A stretch of DNA of 37,155 bases from Leucothrix arctica (GTDB lineage: Bacteria > Pseudomonadota > Gammaproteobacteria > Thiotrichales > Thiotrichaceae): positions 1 to 37,155 of the forward strand of contig NZ_QGKL01000002.1 in the NCBI RefSeq assembly GCF_003172895.1, read 5' to 3'. Shown here piece by piece: positions 26,402-33,829 of this stretch (the first letter of the stretch is position 1; each line of letters starts with the position of its first letter). The notes under the pieces are model-generated. The model was not told where the DNA came from. It did no database searches and was given only the letters and a program-made list of their open reading frames with translations. Made by a program: the position numbers and the translations under genes.

Positions 26402-27700
26402 TTACTGAGGAGGTTGGCCGCCCTCTGGAGGACCACCAGCACCTGCGCCTTCTATTTCACCCTTTACGCAACGTTGAAAGTAGGGGTAGCTGTCTGTCGC
26501 AAAGTAATGATAGATACTATTAGGAAATTCAGGTGTCACACCTACGCGACCATTGCATTCATCAAGATCACCCGAGCCTTCCACATATTCCCAGTCTTGT
26601 TGAAATGTTCCCATTTCATAAACATCAAGAGCAGGTCTAGTGTTGCTAACATCAGAGATATGCTGGTAACTACCCGTGATACTTTTAAGCGCTGAGCTTG
26701 AATCAGTCGCATCGGTGTAACCATATCGTGCATAAATAGGGAAACCGTCAGATGCCCAGGCGATCAACGTCATTGTTGAGCTGTTGCCGCCTTGTAAGGT
26801 AATGAAACCTTCTGGCATGCCGTGGTAATGATAAGTGCCGTCTGGTTGAACATGAGCATTATTTTCGTCTGCACCAAAGTCATAACTCGTATGGCCTAGT
26901 GCTTCGATATTCCAGCCACCACTGTTGTCGCCACCGCTACAAGAGTCACCGTAATCTGTGCAAGAGCCGCCAGTACCTGCATCAATCTTCACACCGTTTA
27001 GTACGTAACCTTGAGGACCAGCGCCGCCTCCTAGAGTCGTTGCAACATCTGTCTTATTGGGGGTCAACGTAATGCTAGCAGAGACGGTTTGTTCTGAAAT
27101 CGTATTCGGGTTGGCTGTGTTTGGAAACTCGCCTACTTCATGGTCAGGAATACCATTGGCAACAAGGTCACGCGTCGTGTCTGAACATGTCCAATCTGAC
27201 GTACTCGTTGTATTTACCGAGCTGGACTCATTGAACTCGCTGTAACTGTAGTCGCACTCGATGCCATCCGTTGAGTCTGTGTTAGTAGTACTCGTTGTTG
27301 CAGTTACCGTCACTTGGTCTGTGGTCATATCGATGCCATCACTTACTGCAACTTCAAACGTATAAGTACCTGCTAGATCGGCGGTAAAAGTGGGTGTTGC
27401 TGTCGTCATCGCGTCAAGTACCGCAGTGCTGCTGACGGGCGAGGCGTAAGTTGACCAAGTATAGCTCAGGCTATCACTGTCGGCGTCGTTGCTAGCACTA
27501 GCGTCCAAGTTTACTGTGCTGCCAGTGCTAACGCTTTGATCTACGCCTGCGGATGCCGTGGGTGCTGTATTAGTTGTCGAGTCGTCTGAGGCTGCGTTGT
27601 CATTACTGGTGCTAACACAAGCGCTGATGGCAAAGCTGCTGGCAATCACTAGGCTTAACAGTTTAATTTTATTCGTTGATGGACGCTGAAAGGTATTCAT
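26402..27700 (-). CDS. YHYH-domain lipoprotein with PKD-like domain
   Basis: The start is the ATG at 27698-27700, preceded by AAGGGGAT; a start 11 codons further upstream would place that site inside the gene. The 432-residue product has a lipoprotein signal with lipobox ending ISAC (Cys 28), a Thr/Ser-rich linker, a PKD-like beta sandwich (about 44-135, TASAGVDQSVSTGSTVNLDASAS), then a large YHYH domain with the eponymous motif DGTYHYHG (YHYH at 290-293) and NGVKID. A Gly/Pro-rich tail ends the protein. YHYH proteins are exported and of unknown function, and the His-rich motif suggests metal binding. It is membrane-anchored and paired with the exported EF-hand protein. Confidence 0.85.
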   Translation of the reverse strand: MNTFQRPSTNKIKLLSLVIASSFAISACVSTSNDNAASDDSTTNTAPTASAGVDQSVSTGSTVNLDASASNDADSDSLSYTWSTYASPVSSTAVLDAMTTATPTFTADLAGTYTFEVAVSDGIDMTTDQVTVTATTSTTNTDSTDGIECDYSYSEFNESSSVNTTSTSDWTCSDTTRDLVANGIPDHEVGEFPNTANPNTISEQTVSASITLTPNKTDVATTLGGGAGPQGYVLNGVKIDAGTGGSCTDYGDSCSGGDNSGGWNIEALGHTSYDFGADENNAHVQPDGTYHYHGMPEGFITLQGGNSSTMTLIAWASDGFPIYARYGYTDATDSSSALKSITGSYQHISDVSNTRPALDVYEMGTFQQDWEYVEGSGDLDECNGRVGVTPEFPNSIYHYFATDSYPYFQRCVKGEIEGAGAGGPPEGGQPPQ

Positions 27701-27907
27701 CGTTGTAACTATCCCCTTGTTTATTATATTCATTTTTATAAAGTTGTTACGTTTTCATAATACTAATTAATTTGGATGGAACTAACAAGACTGAAAAAAG
27801 GAGATTGTGTGGATTTTCTGCAGTGGAGGTTATATTTTAGTTGATACGAATAGGGCTTCAGATGGTATTGTTAACCTATACCAAACCATAACTAAAGGAT
27901 TTCTACG

Positions 27908-28834
27908 TTGAATAAACTGAATCAATTAAGAGACATGACAGTCGTTGTTGCAGATACAGGTGATCTAGCGGCGATTGCAGAATACAAACCTCAAGACGCA
28001 ACGACCAACCCATCTCTATTATTGAAAGTTGCTCAAGATTCAAACTACGCAAGCTACTTAAAAGCAGCACATGCTGAGTCGAAAGACGTTGATGATGCGA
28101 TTGATATTTTCGGCGTTAAGATCGGTGTGGAAATATTAAAAATCATTCCGGGTCGCGTATCGACAGAAGTCGATGCACGATTATCATTTGATAAAGAAGC
28201 GACGCTAGTGAAAGCACGACGTTTGATTGAGCTATACGCTGAGTCAGGTATTTCAAAAGATCGCGTACTGATCAAAATCGCATCGACTTGGGAAGGTATT
28301 CAAGCGGCGAAGCAATTACAAACAGAAGGTATCAATTGTAATCTAACGCTACTGTTTGGCTTTGCTCAAGCAGTGGCTTGTGCTGAAGCGAAGGTATTCC
28401 TTATTTCGCCTTTCGTCGGTCGTATTCTAGACTGGTATAAAGCAAATGCTGAACAGCAAGAGTTTGCACCACAGGAAGACCCGGGTGTTGTCTCTGTGAC
28501 TCAGATCTACAACTACTATAAGCAGCACGGCTATGACACGATTGTTATGGGCGCAAGCTTCCGTAATGTGGGCGAAATCGAAGCGCTATCAGGCTGTGAC
28601 TACCTAACTATTGGTCCGAACTACCTTGAAGAGTTACGTCAAGATGACAGCAAGCTAGAGAGGAGCCTAAGCGCTGATAACAGCGGTGAGCCACAGCAGA
28701 AGCTTACTCTGCCAGAAACAGACTTCCGTTGGATGATGAACCAAGATGCAATGGCGACTGAAAAGTTGGCTCAAGGTATCCGTGGTTTTGCGGCTGACCA
28801 AGAGAAGCTAGTGGCTCTCATTAGCGCGCTTTAA
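27908..28834 (+). CDS. tal: Transaldolase
   Basis: Pentose phosphate pathway enzyme that transfers a dihydroxyacetone unit from sedoheptulose 7-phosphate to glyceraldehyde 3-phosphate. The 308-residue protein is of the TalA/TalB class: N-terminal [20 protein letters not shown] aligns with TalB, DATTNPSL follows at 30-37, and the Schiff-base lysine is Lys 123 in [11 protein letters not shown]. The start codon is TTG (27908-27910), with AAGGAT about eight bases upstream; no usable ATG fits the homology. xylB follows, linking both to pentose metabolism. Confidence 0.96.
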   Translation: MNKLNQLRDMTVVVADTGDLAAIAEYKPQDATTNPSLLLKVAQDSNYASYLKAAHAESKDVDDAIDIFGVKIGVEILKIIPGRVSTEVDARLSFDKEATLVKARRLIELYAESGISKDRVLIKIASTWEGIQAAKQLQTEGINCNLTLLFGFAQAVACAEAKVFLISPFVGRILDWYKANAEQQEFAPQEDPGVVSVTQIYNYYKQHGYDTIVMGASFRNVGEIEALSGCDYLTIGPNYLEELRQDDSKLERSLSADNSGEPQQKLTLPETDFRWMMNQDAMATEKLAQGIRGFAADQEKLVALISAL

Positions 28835-28882
28835 GTGTCAACAGCAATAGTGTTGCCTGTATTCATTTGACCGATTTTCTTT

Positions 28883-28917
28883 TCTGCTCCTAGGTGCTTT
28901 AGTCTGGGAGCAGATTT
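28883..28917 (+). terminator. Hairpin after tal (weak terminator)
   Basis: TCTGCTCC at 28883-28890 pairs with GGAGCAGA at 28907-28914, followed by only three T. It may reduce read-through into xylB. Confidence 0.5.
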
Positions 28918-28953
28918 AGATATTTGGCGTCATTTCAAATTTCGGATCTAATT

Positions 28954-30408
28954 ATGTTTATAGGAATAGATATTGGCACGTCTGGAGTGAAAACACTTCT
29001 GATGGACGAGCGCCAACATATTATTGCTTCTTCACACGCTTCAATTGATATTTCGCGTCCCCACTCTGGTTGGTCAGAGCAAGACCCAGAAGCGTGGATT
29101 CGTGCAACGAAAGAAACCTTAGACACCCTCAAGCAGTCACACGGTAGTCAACTGTCTGCGGTTACAGCGATGGGGTTGTCGGGACAAATGCACGGCGCAA
29201 CACTGTTGGATAAGCAGGACAAGGTACTTCGCCCCTGTATGCTTTGGAATGATACACGCAGCAGTGTTGAAGCAGCCGCGATGGATGCTAATCCGATATT
29301 CCAAACAATCTCAGGCAATATTGTTTTTCCCGGCTTCACTGCGCCAAAAGTGGCTTGGGTAAAGAACAACGAACCTGAAATATTCTCACAAATTCACAAA
29401 GTGTTATTGCCTAAAGATTATGTTCGTTTATGGCTGACAGGTGAGTATGTCACTGACATGTCTGATGCGTCGGGTACGTCTTGGTTAGACGTTGAAAAAC
29501 GTAAATGGTCACCTGAGTTGTTAGCAGCATGTGACATGAGCGAAGACCAAATGCCCAGCCTTGTTGAAGGCTCAGAAGTGAGCGGCCAACTTAGAGATGA
29601 ATTAGTTCAGCGATGGGCCTTATCAATAGCGCCAGTGGTTGCAGGTGGTGCCGGCGATAACGCAGCCTCGGCTTGTGGTCTCGGTGTGGTTGATGAAGGT
29701 CAGGCATTTATTTCGCTTGGAACATCCGGTGTATTATTTGCTGCTAACTCACGTTACTCACCCAACCCCAAAAGTGCAGTACATGCGTTTTGCCATGCTA
29801 TTCCAAATGCTTGGCATCAAATGGGTGTTATTTTATCTGCCGCAGACTCTTTAAGCTGGTATAGCAAAATAACAGGATTATCGCCCCAAGCCTTAACCGA
29901 AGAGTTAGGCACGGAGTTGCAGTCACCGTCGGGTTTATATTTTTTACCGTACCTTGCAGGAGAGCGCACGCCACATAACGATGCGTCTGTTCGCGGTGCG
30001 TTTATAGGTATGGATCATAGTCATGACCGAAAGGCGTTGACTCAAGCAGTACTTGAAGGTGTTATTTTTGCCATTAGAGATAATATGGAAGCCTTAGCTG
30101 CTTCTGGTACTCAATTTACAGAGCTCGCTGCGGTAGGTGGTGGATCACGTTCTCATTATTGGTTAAAGATTCTGGCGACTGCGCTAAATATGCCCGTCAA
30201 CATTCCAGTGAAAGGTGACTTTGGTGGCGCGTTTGGTGCTGCACGACTCGCGATGATGGCTGCCACAAAGGCGTCGCCTTCAGTGGTGTTATCAAGCCCT
30301 GCCATTGAGTATAGAATCGAGCCGGTCAGTGCGTTGGTTAACCAATACGATGCGTCGTATCAAACGTATAAACAGCTCTATCCCGCGATCAAAAATGTCT
30401 TGAGCTAG
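28954..30408 (+). CDS. xylB: Xylulokinase (FGGY family)
   Basis: Phosphorylates D-xylulose to xylulose 5-phosphate. The first ATG that fits homology is at 28954; a TTG 30 bases earlier only adds an unrelated tail. The 484-residue protein starts FIGIDIGTSGVKT (ATP-binding phosphate 1), has LSGQMHG (75-81), the catalytic Asp 235 in GGAGDNAASACG and the C-terminal VGGGSRS adenosine-binding segment. FGGY members can use related sugars, so xylulose specificity is probable but not certain. It is 119 bases after tal. No xylose isomerase or xylose transporter lies in the window, so the substrate source is unclear. Confidence 0.88.
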   Translation: MFIGIDIGTSGVKTLLMDERQHIIASSHASIDISRPHSGWSEQDPEAWIRATKETLDTLKQSHGSQLSAVTAMGLSGQMHGATLLDKQDKVLRPCMLWNDTRSSVEAAAMDANPIFQTISGNIVFPGFTAPKVAWVKNNEPEIFSQIHKVLLPKDYVRLWLTGEYVTDMSDASGTSWLDVEKRKWSPELLAACDMSEDQMPSLVEGSEVSGQLRDELVQRWALSIAPVVAGGAGDNAASACGLGVVDEGQAFISLGTSGVLFAANSRYSPNPKSAVHAFCHAIPNAWHQMGVILSAADSLSWYSKITGLSPQALTEELGTELQSPSGLYFLPYLAGERTPHNDASVRGAFIGMDHSHDRKALTQAVLEGVIFAIRDNMEALAASGTQFTELAAVGGGSRSHYWLKILATALNMPVNIPVKGDFGGAFGAARLAMMAATKASPSVVLSSPAIEYRIEPVSALVNQYDASYQTYKQLYPAIKNVLS

Positions 30409-30530
30409 CCCCATTTAGCCATAGACCCTTACTATATGCTAGATAAGGTAAATCCACTTGATATCTGCTGTAAAGTTCCCCGTAAAGACTGCCATTACTT
30501 TTTTCATTTTGGAACAGTCATGTTGGAAGT

Positions 30531-30728
30531 TTGGCAACAACGCTTAGAAGCGCTAAAAGCGAATTTGCGATGTTGACGTTGTTCCGAGTCATGACGTTTG
30601 AGGATTGGACAGATGTGATGTATGAAACTATGGAGCACGAAGACGGCTCGCCTTACAGTTGGTTGTTTTATCTCAGTTTTATCTTCTTCACGACCTTTGC
30701 ATTCTTGAATATGAATATGAAAAAGTAA
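30531..30728 (+). pseudogene. Fragment of a voltage-gated cation channel (pore region)
   Basis: A 65-codon frame opening at a TTG encodes LTLFRVMTFEDWTDVMYE followed by a hydrophobic helix SWLFYLSFIFFTTFAFLNM. That is the pore helix, selectivity filter (TFEDW) and start of the last membrane helix of bacterial ion channels of the Ion_trans (NaChBac-like) family. The voltage sensor, the N-terminal pore helix and the end of S6 are missing and the frame stops a few codons later. The segment before LTLF does not look like the family. I read it as a decayed remnant, though a real small protein cannot be excluded. Confidence 0.6.
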
Positions 30729-30751
30729 AACGGCACAGCTGTACAATAAAA

Positions 30752-30802
30752 ACTAAGCGATGACGGTGTCATAGAACCTCAACAAAACCGTCATCGTTTA
30801 GT
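30752..30802. repeat. 16-bp inverted repeat (long hairpin) upstream of btaA
   Basis: ACTAAGCGATGACGGT at 30752-30767 pairs with ACCGTCATCGTTTAGT at 30787-30802 (one G-T pair) with a 19-base loop. It could be a terminator for the upstream remnant, a dyad operator, or a regulatory hairpin. There is no strong T run after it. Confidence 0.75.
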
Positions 30803-30805
30803 CAT
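30788..30805 (+). promoter_or_regulatory. Candidate Pho box upstream of the betaine-lipid operon
   Basis: CCGTCATCGTTTAGTCAT carries two GTCAT repeats exactly 11 bases apart (30790 and 30801), as in the PhoB consensus of two CTGTCAT units split by 4 bases. A further GTCAT starts at 30768, 22 bases (two periods) upstream. The site lies 44 bases upstream of btaA. It overlaps the right arm of the inverted repeat, so the match may partly be a by-product of that repeat. Confidence 0.4.
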
Positions 30806-30849
30806 TATTACGCTCTAGACTTACCGATAATTTATTAATTGGTGGGTCT

Positions 30850-32064
30850 ATGTCTAGCACATCCGAAGCACTTAGAACTGCGGTTCAGCAGCAACCTGTT
30901 TCATCTTTCCAAGGCATACAGCAGCGTATGTTTCGTATTTGGTTTAATAGTTTTATCTATAACCAAATTTGGGAAGATCCAAACTTAGACATGCAAGCGC
31001 TCGACATTCAGCCAGACAGTCAAATACTGACCATCGCATCCGGTGGCTGCAACATTCTGAACTACTTAACCGCATCACCCGCGCGCATTGTTGCTTTAGA
31101 CCTAAACCCTTATCACTTATCGCTGACTCGGCTAAAACTCGCTGCGATGGAGCATTTGCCAAACCACGCTGCGTTTTACGACTTCTTCGGTTATGCAAAC
31201 TTAGATCACAATATCGATCACTTTCAGCGTTACCTAAAGCCGGAGCTGGATGATGAAACGGTGAGCTTCTGGGAAGGGCGTAGCTTAAACGGTAAGAAGC
31301 GCATCAGCATGTTTCGGGATGATTTATACCGTCACACTCGATTTGGTTACTTCATGCGTTTTTTGCACTGGATCGCTCGACACAGCAAGTACCAACCAGA
31401 CTTATTACTCACGGCTAAAAGCTTAGAAGAGCAGCGCGAGATATTTAATATGCACATCAAACCATTCTTTGACAGCAAGATCGTCAAACTCTTGGGCAAG
31501 TTGCCTATCTCTGTGTTTAGCCTTGGCATACCGCCGCAGCAGTATGAGGCGATGAAGCAGCATGGCAATTTGATTCAGCAGTATTGTGACCGTGTGGAGC
31601 GTCTAGCGTGTCAGTTCCCGATTCAAGATAACTACTTTGCGTGGCAGGGTTTCAGTCATAGCTATGATCACGAAAAGCGCAAAGCGATTCCTGACTACCT
31701 TCAAGCGTCCAATTACGAAAAAATTCGTGAGCAGCTCGGTAAGGTTGAAACGCAAGAAGGCTCGATTATTGAATATTTAAAAGAGCAGCCGGCTAACTCA
31801 CTCGACCGATTTGTCTTTTTAGATGCACAAGATTGGATGAGTGATGAGGTGTTGGAGTCGTTGTGGCAAGAAGTGTCGCGTGTAGGTAAAAAGGGCAGTC
31901 GCATTATTTTTCGTACCGCAGCCAGTGAGTCTCCGTTGGAACATGCGCTATCGCCTAAATTGCGAGCTCAGTTTGATTATGACCCTGTGCAGTCTGAAAA
32001 ATGGTTTCAGCAAGATCGCTCAGCGATTTACGGTGGCTTCCATATGTATCATAAGGTTGTTTAG
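30850..32064 (+). CDS. btaA: BtaA: SAM:diacylglycerol 3-amino-3-carboxypropyltransferase
   Basis: A 404-residue DUF3419/BtaA protein. BtaA transfers the aminocarboxypropyl group of SAM to diacylglycerol, the first step of the betaine lipid diacylglyceryl-trimethylhomoserine (DGTS). Evidence: IWEDPNLDMQALD (40-52), close to the family's QVWEDP motif, and a SAM-binding-like segment TIASGGCNILNYL (61-73) then VALDLNPYHL (81-90). Length agrees with bacterial BtaA. GGTGGG precedes the ATG. It is the first gene of a three-gene operon with btaB two bases downstream. A possible Pho box lies upstream, consistent with induction under phosphate shortage. Confidence 0.9.
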   Translation: MSSTSEALRTAVQQQPVSSFQGIQQRMFRIWFNSFIYNQIWEDPNLDMQALDIQPDSQILTIASGGCNILNYLTASPARIVALDLNPYHLSLTRLKLAAMEHLPNHAAFYDFFGYANLDHNIDHFQRYLKPELDDETVSFWEGRSLNGKKRISMFRDDLYRHTRFGYFMRFLHWIARHSKYQPDLLLTAKSLEEQREIFNMHIKPFFDSKIVKLLGKLPISVFSLGIPPQQYEAMKQHGNLIQQYCDRVERLACQFPIQDNYFAWQGFSHSYDHEKRKAIPDYLQASNYEKIREQLGKVETQEGSIIEYLKEQPANSLDRFVFLDAQDWMSDEVLESLWQEVSRVGKKGSRIIFRTAASESPLEHALSPKLRAQFDYDPVQSEKWFQQDRSAIYGGFHMYHKVV

Positions 32065-32066
32065 TC

Positions 32067-32720
32067 ATGGATGCGATGGATGCGGCACAGAAAATGGATC
32101 AGCAGTATCGTTATCAGCGATACGTTTATGACCTGTCACGGAAGTATTACCTGTTAGGTCGAGATACTTTACTTAGTGAAATATCTGTGAAAGCAGGGGA
32201 GCATGTATTAGAGGTCGGCTGTGGCACAGCGCGTAATCTGATTAAACTATCGAGCATGCATCCTGAGGCCAAGTTATACGGATTAGATGCCTCCCAGCTC
32301 ATGCTGGACTCAGCGTATGAAAAAAGACAATTCCAAAAGACGAATAACATCGCTTTAAAACAAGGCTTGGCGCAACAAGTCACACCTGAGCAGTTTGGCG
32401 TGGAGGGCGGCTTTGACCACATTGTTTGTCCTTATGTATTATCGATGATTCCAAACTGGCACGAAGTGATTGAGCAGGCTATAAAAAATCTAAAAGTAGG
32501 CGGCTCGTTACATATCGTTGATTTTTCAGATCAGTCCGCCATGCCGACATGGTTTAGTAAATTGCTATTAACGTGGCTGGACTGGTTCAACGTTCATCCT
32601 GACCCAAAGCTGCCCGCTTACTTAGCAACGCTGTCGGAGCGCTTGGGTGGTGAACTCACGATTAAACAAATCGCAGGGCGTTACGCTCTGATTGTTCATT
32701 ACACCAAACAGGGCGAGTGA
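32067..32720 (+). CDS. btaB: BtaB: DGTS N-methyltransferase
   Basis: A 217-residue class I SAM methyltransferase, in the right size range and position for BtaB, which trimethylates the amino group of diacylglyceryl-homoserine to give DGTS. Motif I is VLEVGCGTARNL (47-58), followed by the acidic residue Asp 74 in YGLDAS. YRYQRYVYDLSRKYYLLGRD (14-33) is typical of BtaB-like proteins. It starts two bases after the btaA stop and its stop is one base before the next start codon, so all three are translationally linked. Alone, the methyltransferase fold would be ambiguous; the pairing with btaA makes the call firm. Confidence 0.88.
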   Translation: MDAMDAAQKMDQQYRYQRYVYDLSRKYYLLGRDTLLSEISVKAGEHVLEVGCGTARNLIKLSSMHPEAKLYGLDASQLMLDSAYEKRQFQKTNNIALKQGLAQQVTPEQFGVEGGFDHIVCPYVLSMIPNWHEVIEQAIKNLKVGGSLHIVDFSDQSAMPTWFSKLLLTWLDWFNVHPDPKLPAYLATLSERLGGELTIKQIAGRYALIVHYTKQGE

Positions 32721-32721
32721 T

Positions 32722-33528
32722 ATGACGGGTAATCCAAAACACCACTATCGCAGTATTTTTATTTCTGACACACACCTAGGGTCACGTGGCTGTAAAAGTG
32801 CATTGCTACTGGATTTTTTAGAACAGCACGACTGCCAAAATCTTTATATGGTGGGTGATATTTTTGATGGTTGGCGTTTGCGCAAACGTTGGTTTTGGCA
32901 GCCTGATTACGATGACATTATCCAAAATGTATTAGCGCGGGCACAGCGCGGTGCAAAAGTGGTTTACCTCAGCGGCAATCATGACGGCTTTACGCGTAAT
33001 TTTACGGGTCACAGCATGAGTAAGATTGAGCTAGCTGATGAGTGCATTCACATTACGGCTGATAATAAAAAAATGTTAGTTCTGCACGGTGATCGTTTTG
33101 ATGGTGTAGTGAAGTTTCCTGCATGGCTCACTAAGTTGGGCGATGCCGTTTATGAAAACTTGGTAATCGTGAATCGTTACTACAATTTACTACGTACACG
33201 GATGGGGTATCCTTACTGGTCACTTTCGGGCTATATAAAAGAAAATACCAAGTCCGCTGTTCAGTATATTGCTGCTTATGAAGAAGCCTGCGCAAAGGAA
33301 GCACGACAACGTAATTTTGATGGCGTGATTTGTGGTCACATTCACCATGCCGCGATACGTGAAATTGACGGCATTATGTATTACAACGATGGTGATTGGG
33401 TGGAAAGTTGTACGGCCTTGGCTGAAGATTATGACGGTCAGTTTCACCTGATTAATTGGGCAGAGCACAAACGCAAATTATCAACAAAGACCAGGCAAGA
33501 TAAACAGAATGATACAGTTACGGCATAA
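32722..33528 (+). CDS. plcP: PlcP-like metallophosphoesterase (phospholipase C)
   Basis: A 268-residue calcineurin-type phosphoesterase of the LpxH-like superfamily. Metal ligands are visible: ISDTHLG (Asp 16, His 18), GDIFDGWRL (Asp 46), GNHD (85-88), LHGD (121-124) and GHIHHA (205-210). Annotation as UDP-2,3-diacylglucosamine diphosphatase is likely by default, but the WRLRKRWFWQ and YNDGDWVESCTA segments match the PlcP group, which hydrolyses phosphatidylglycerol or -ethanolamine to diacylglycerol during phosphate starvation (known in Sinorhizobium and marine bacteria). Being in one operon with btaAB strongly supports that it supplies diacylglycerol for DGTS. The frame extends upstream, but the ATG at 32722, one base after btaB, is the start. 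Confidence 0.82.
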   Translation: MTGNPKHHYRSIFISDTHLGSRGCKSALLLDFLEQHDCQNLYMVGDIFDGWRLRKRWFWQPDYDDIIQNVLARAQRGAKVVYLSGNHDGFTRNFTGHSMSKIELADECIHITADNKKMLVLHGDRFDGVVKFPAWLTKLGDAVYENLVIVNRYYNLLRTRMGYPYWSLSGYIKENTKSAVQYIAAYEEACAKEARQRNFDGVICGHIHHAAIREIDGIMYYNDGDWVESCTALAEDYDGQFHLINWAEHKRKLSTKTRQDKQNDTVTA

Positions 33529-33829
33529 CTTAAAAAAATTTATCTGTCGAAAAAGTGTCAAAATAAATTAACAAGTTATTCCAGTTGAGTAGAAATGATT
33601 TGTAAAATCCGCTGATGAATAAATGAAAACAATAACATCTTCTGAAAAGTATAAAAAAACAAGTCCATAAACCTTATATTCACTATAAAAAACCATAAAA
33701 CACCTAGTAATTTATATATATACTGGTTGGTTAGTTATTTTGTGTTTTTACTTGGGTTGTAACTAGTTCGATTAGTTGAGCTATTTGTACCCCATTTTTT
33801 ATCTAGTCAGGTCTTTATGAGGAAGTATA
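33529..33829. other. AT-rich intergenic region upstream of the symporter gene
   Basis: About 300 very AT-rich bases with no open frame or terminator that I could identify after the phosphoesterase gene. It should contain the promoter of the symporter; no consensus promoter pair is convincing. GAGGAAG precedes the ATG. Confidence 0.5.

Noticed and set aside
30520-30576. Short frame starting ATG TTG GAA upstream of the channel remnant
   Set aside because: Only 18 codons, overlaps the remnant in another frame and has no supporting evidence.
32722-33528. Phosphoesterase as LpxH (lipid A synthesis)
   Set aside because: The fold is shared, but the operon with btaAB and the PlcP-like segments favour a phospholipase C role. 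I keep LpxH as the main alternative.
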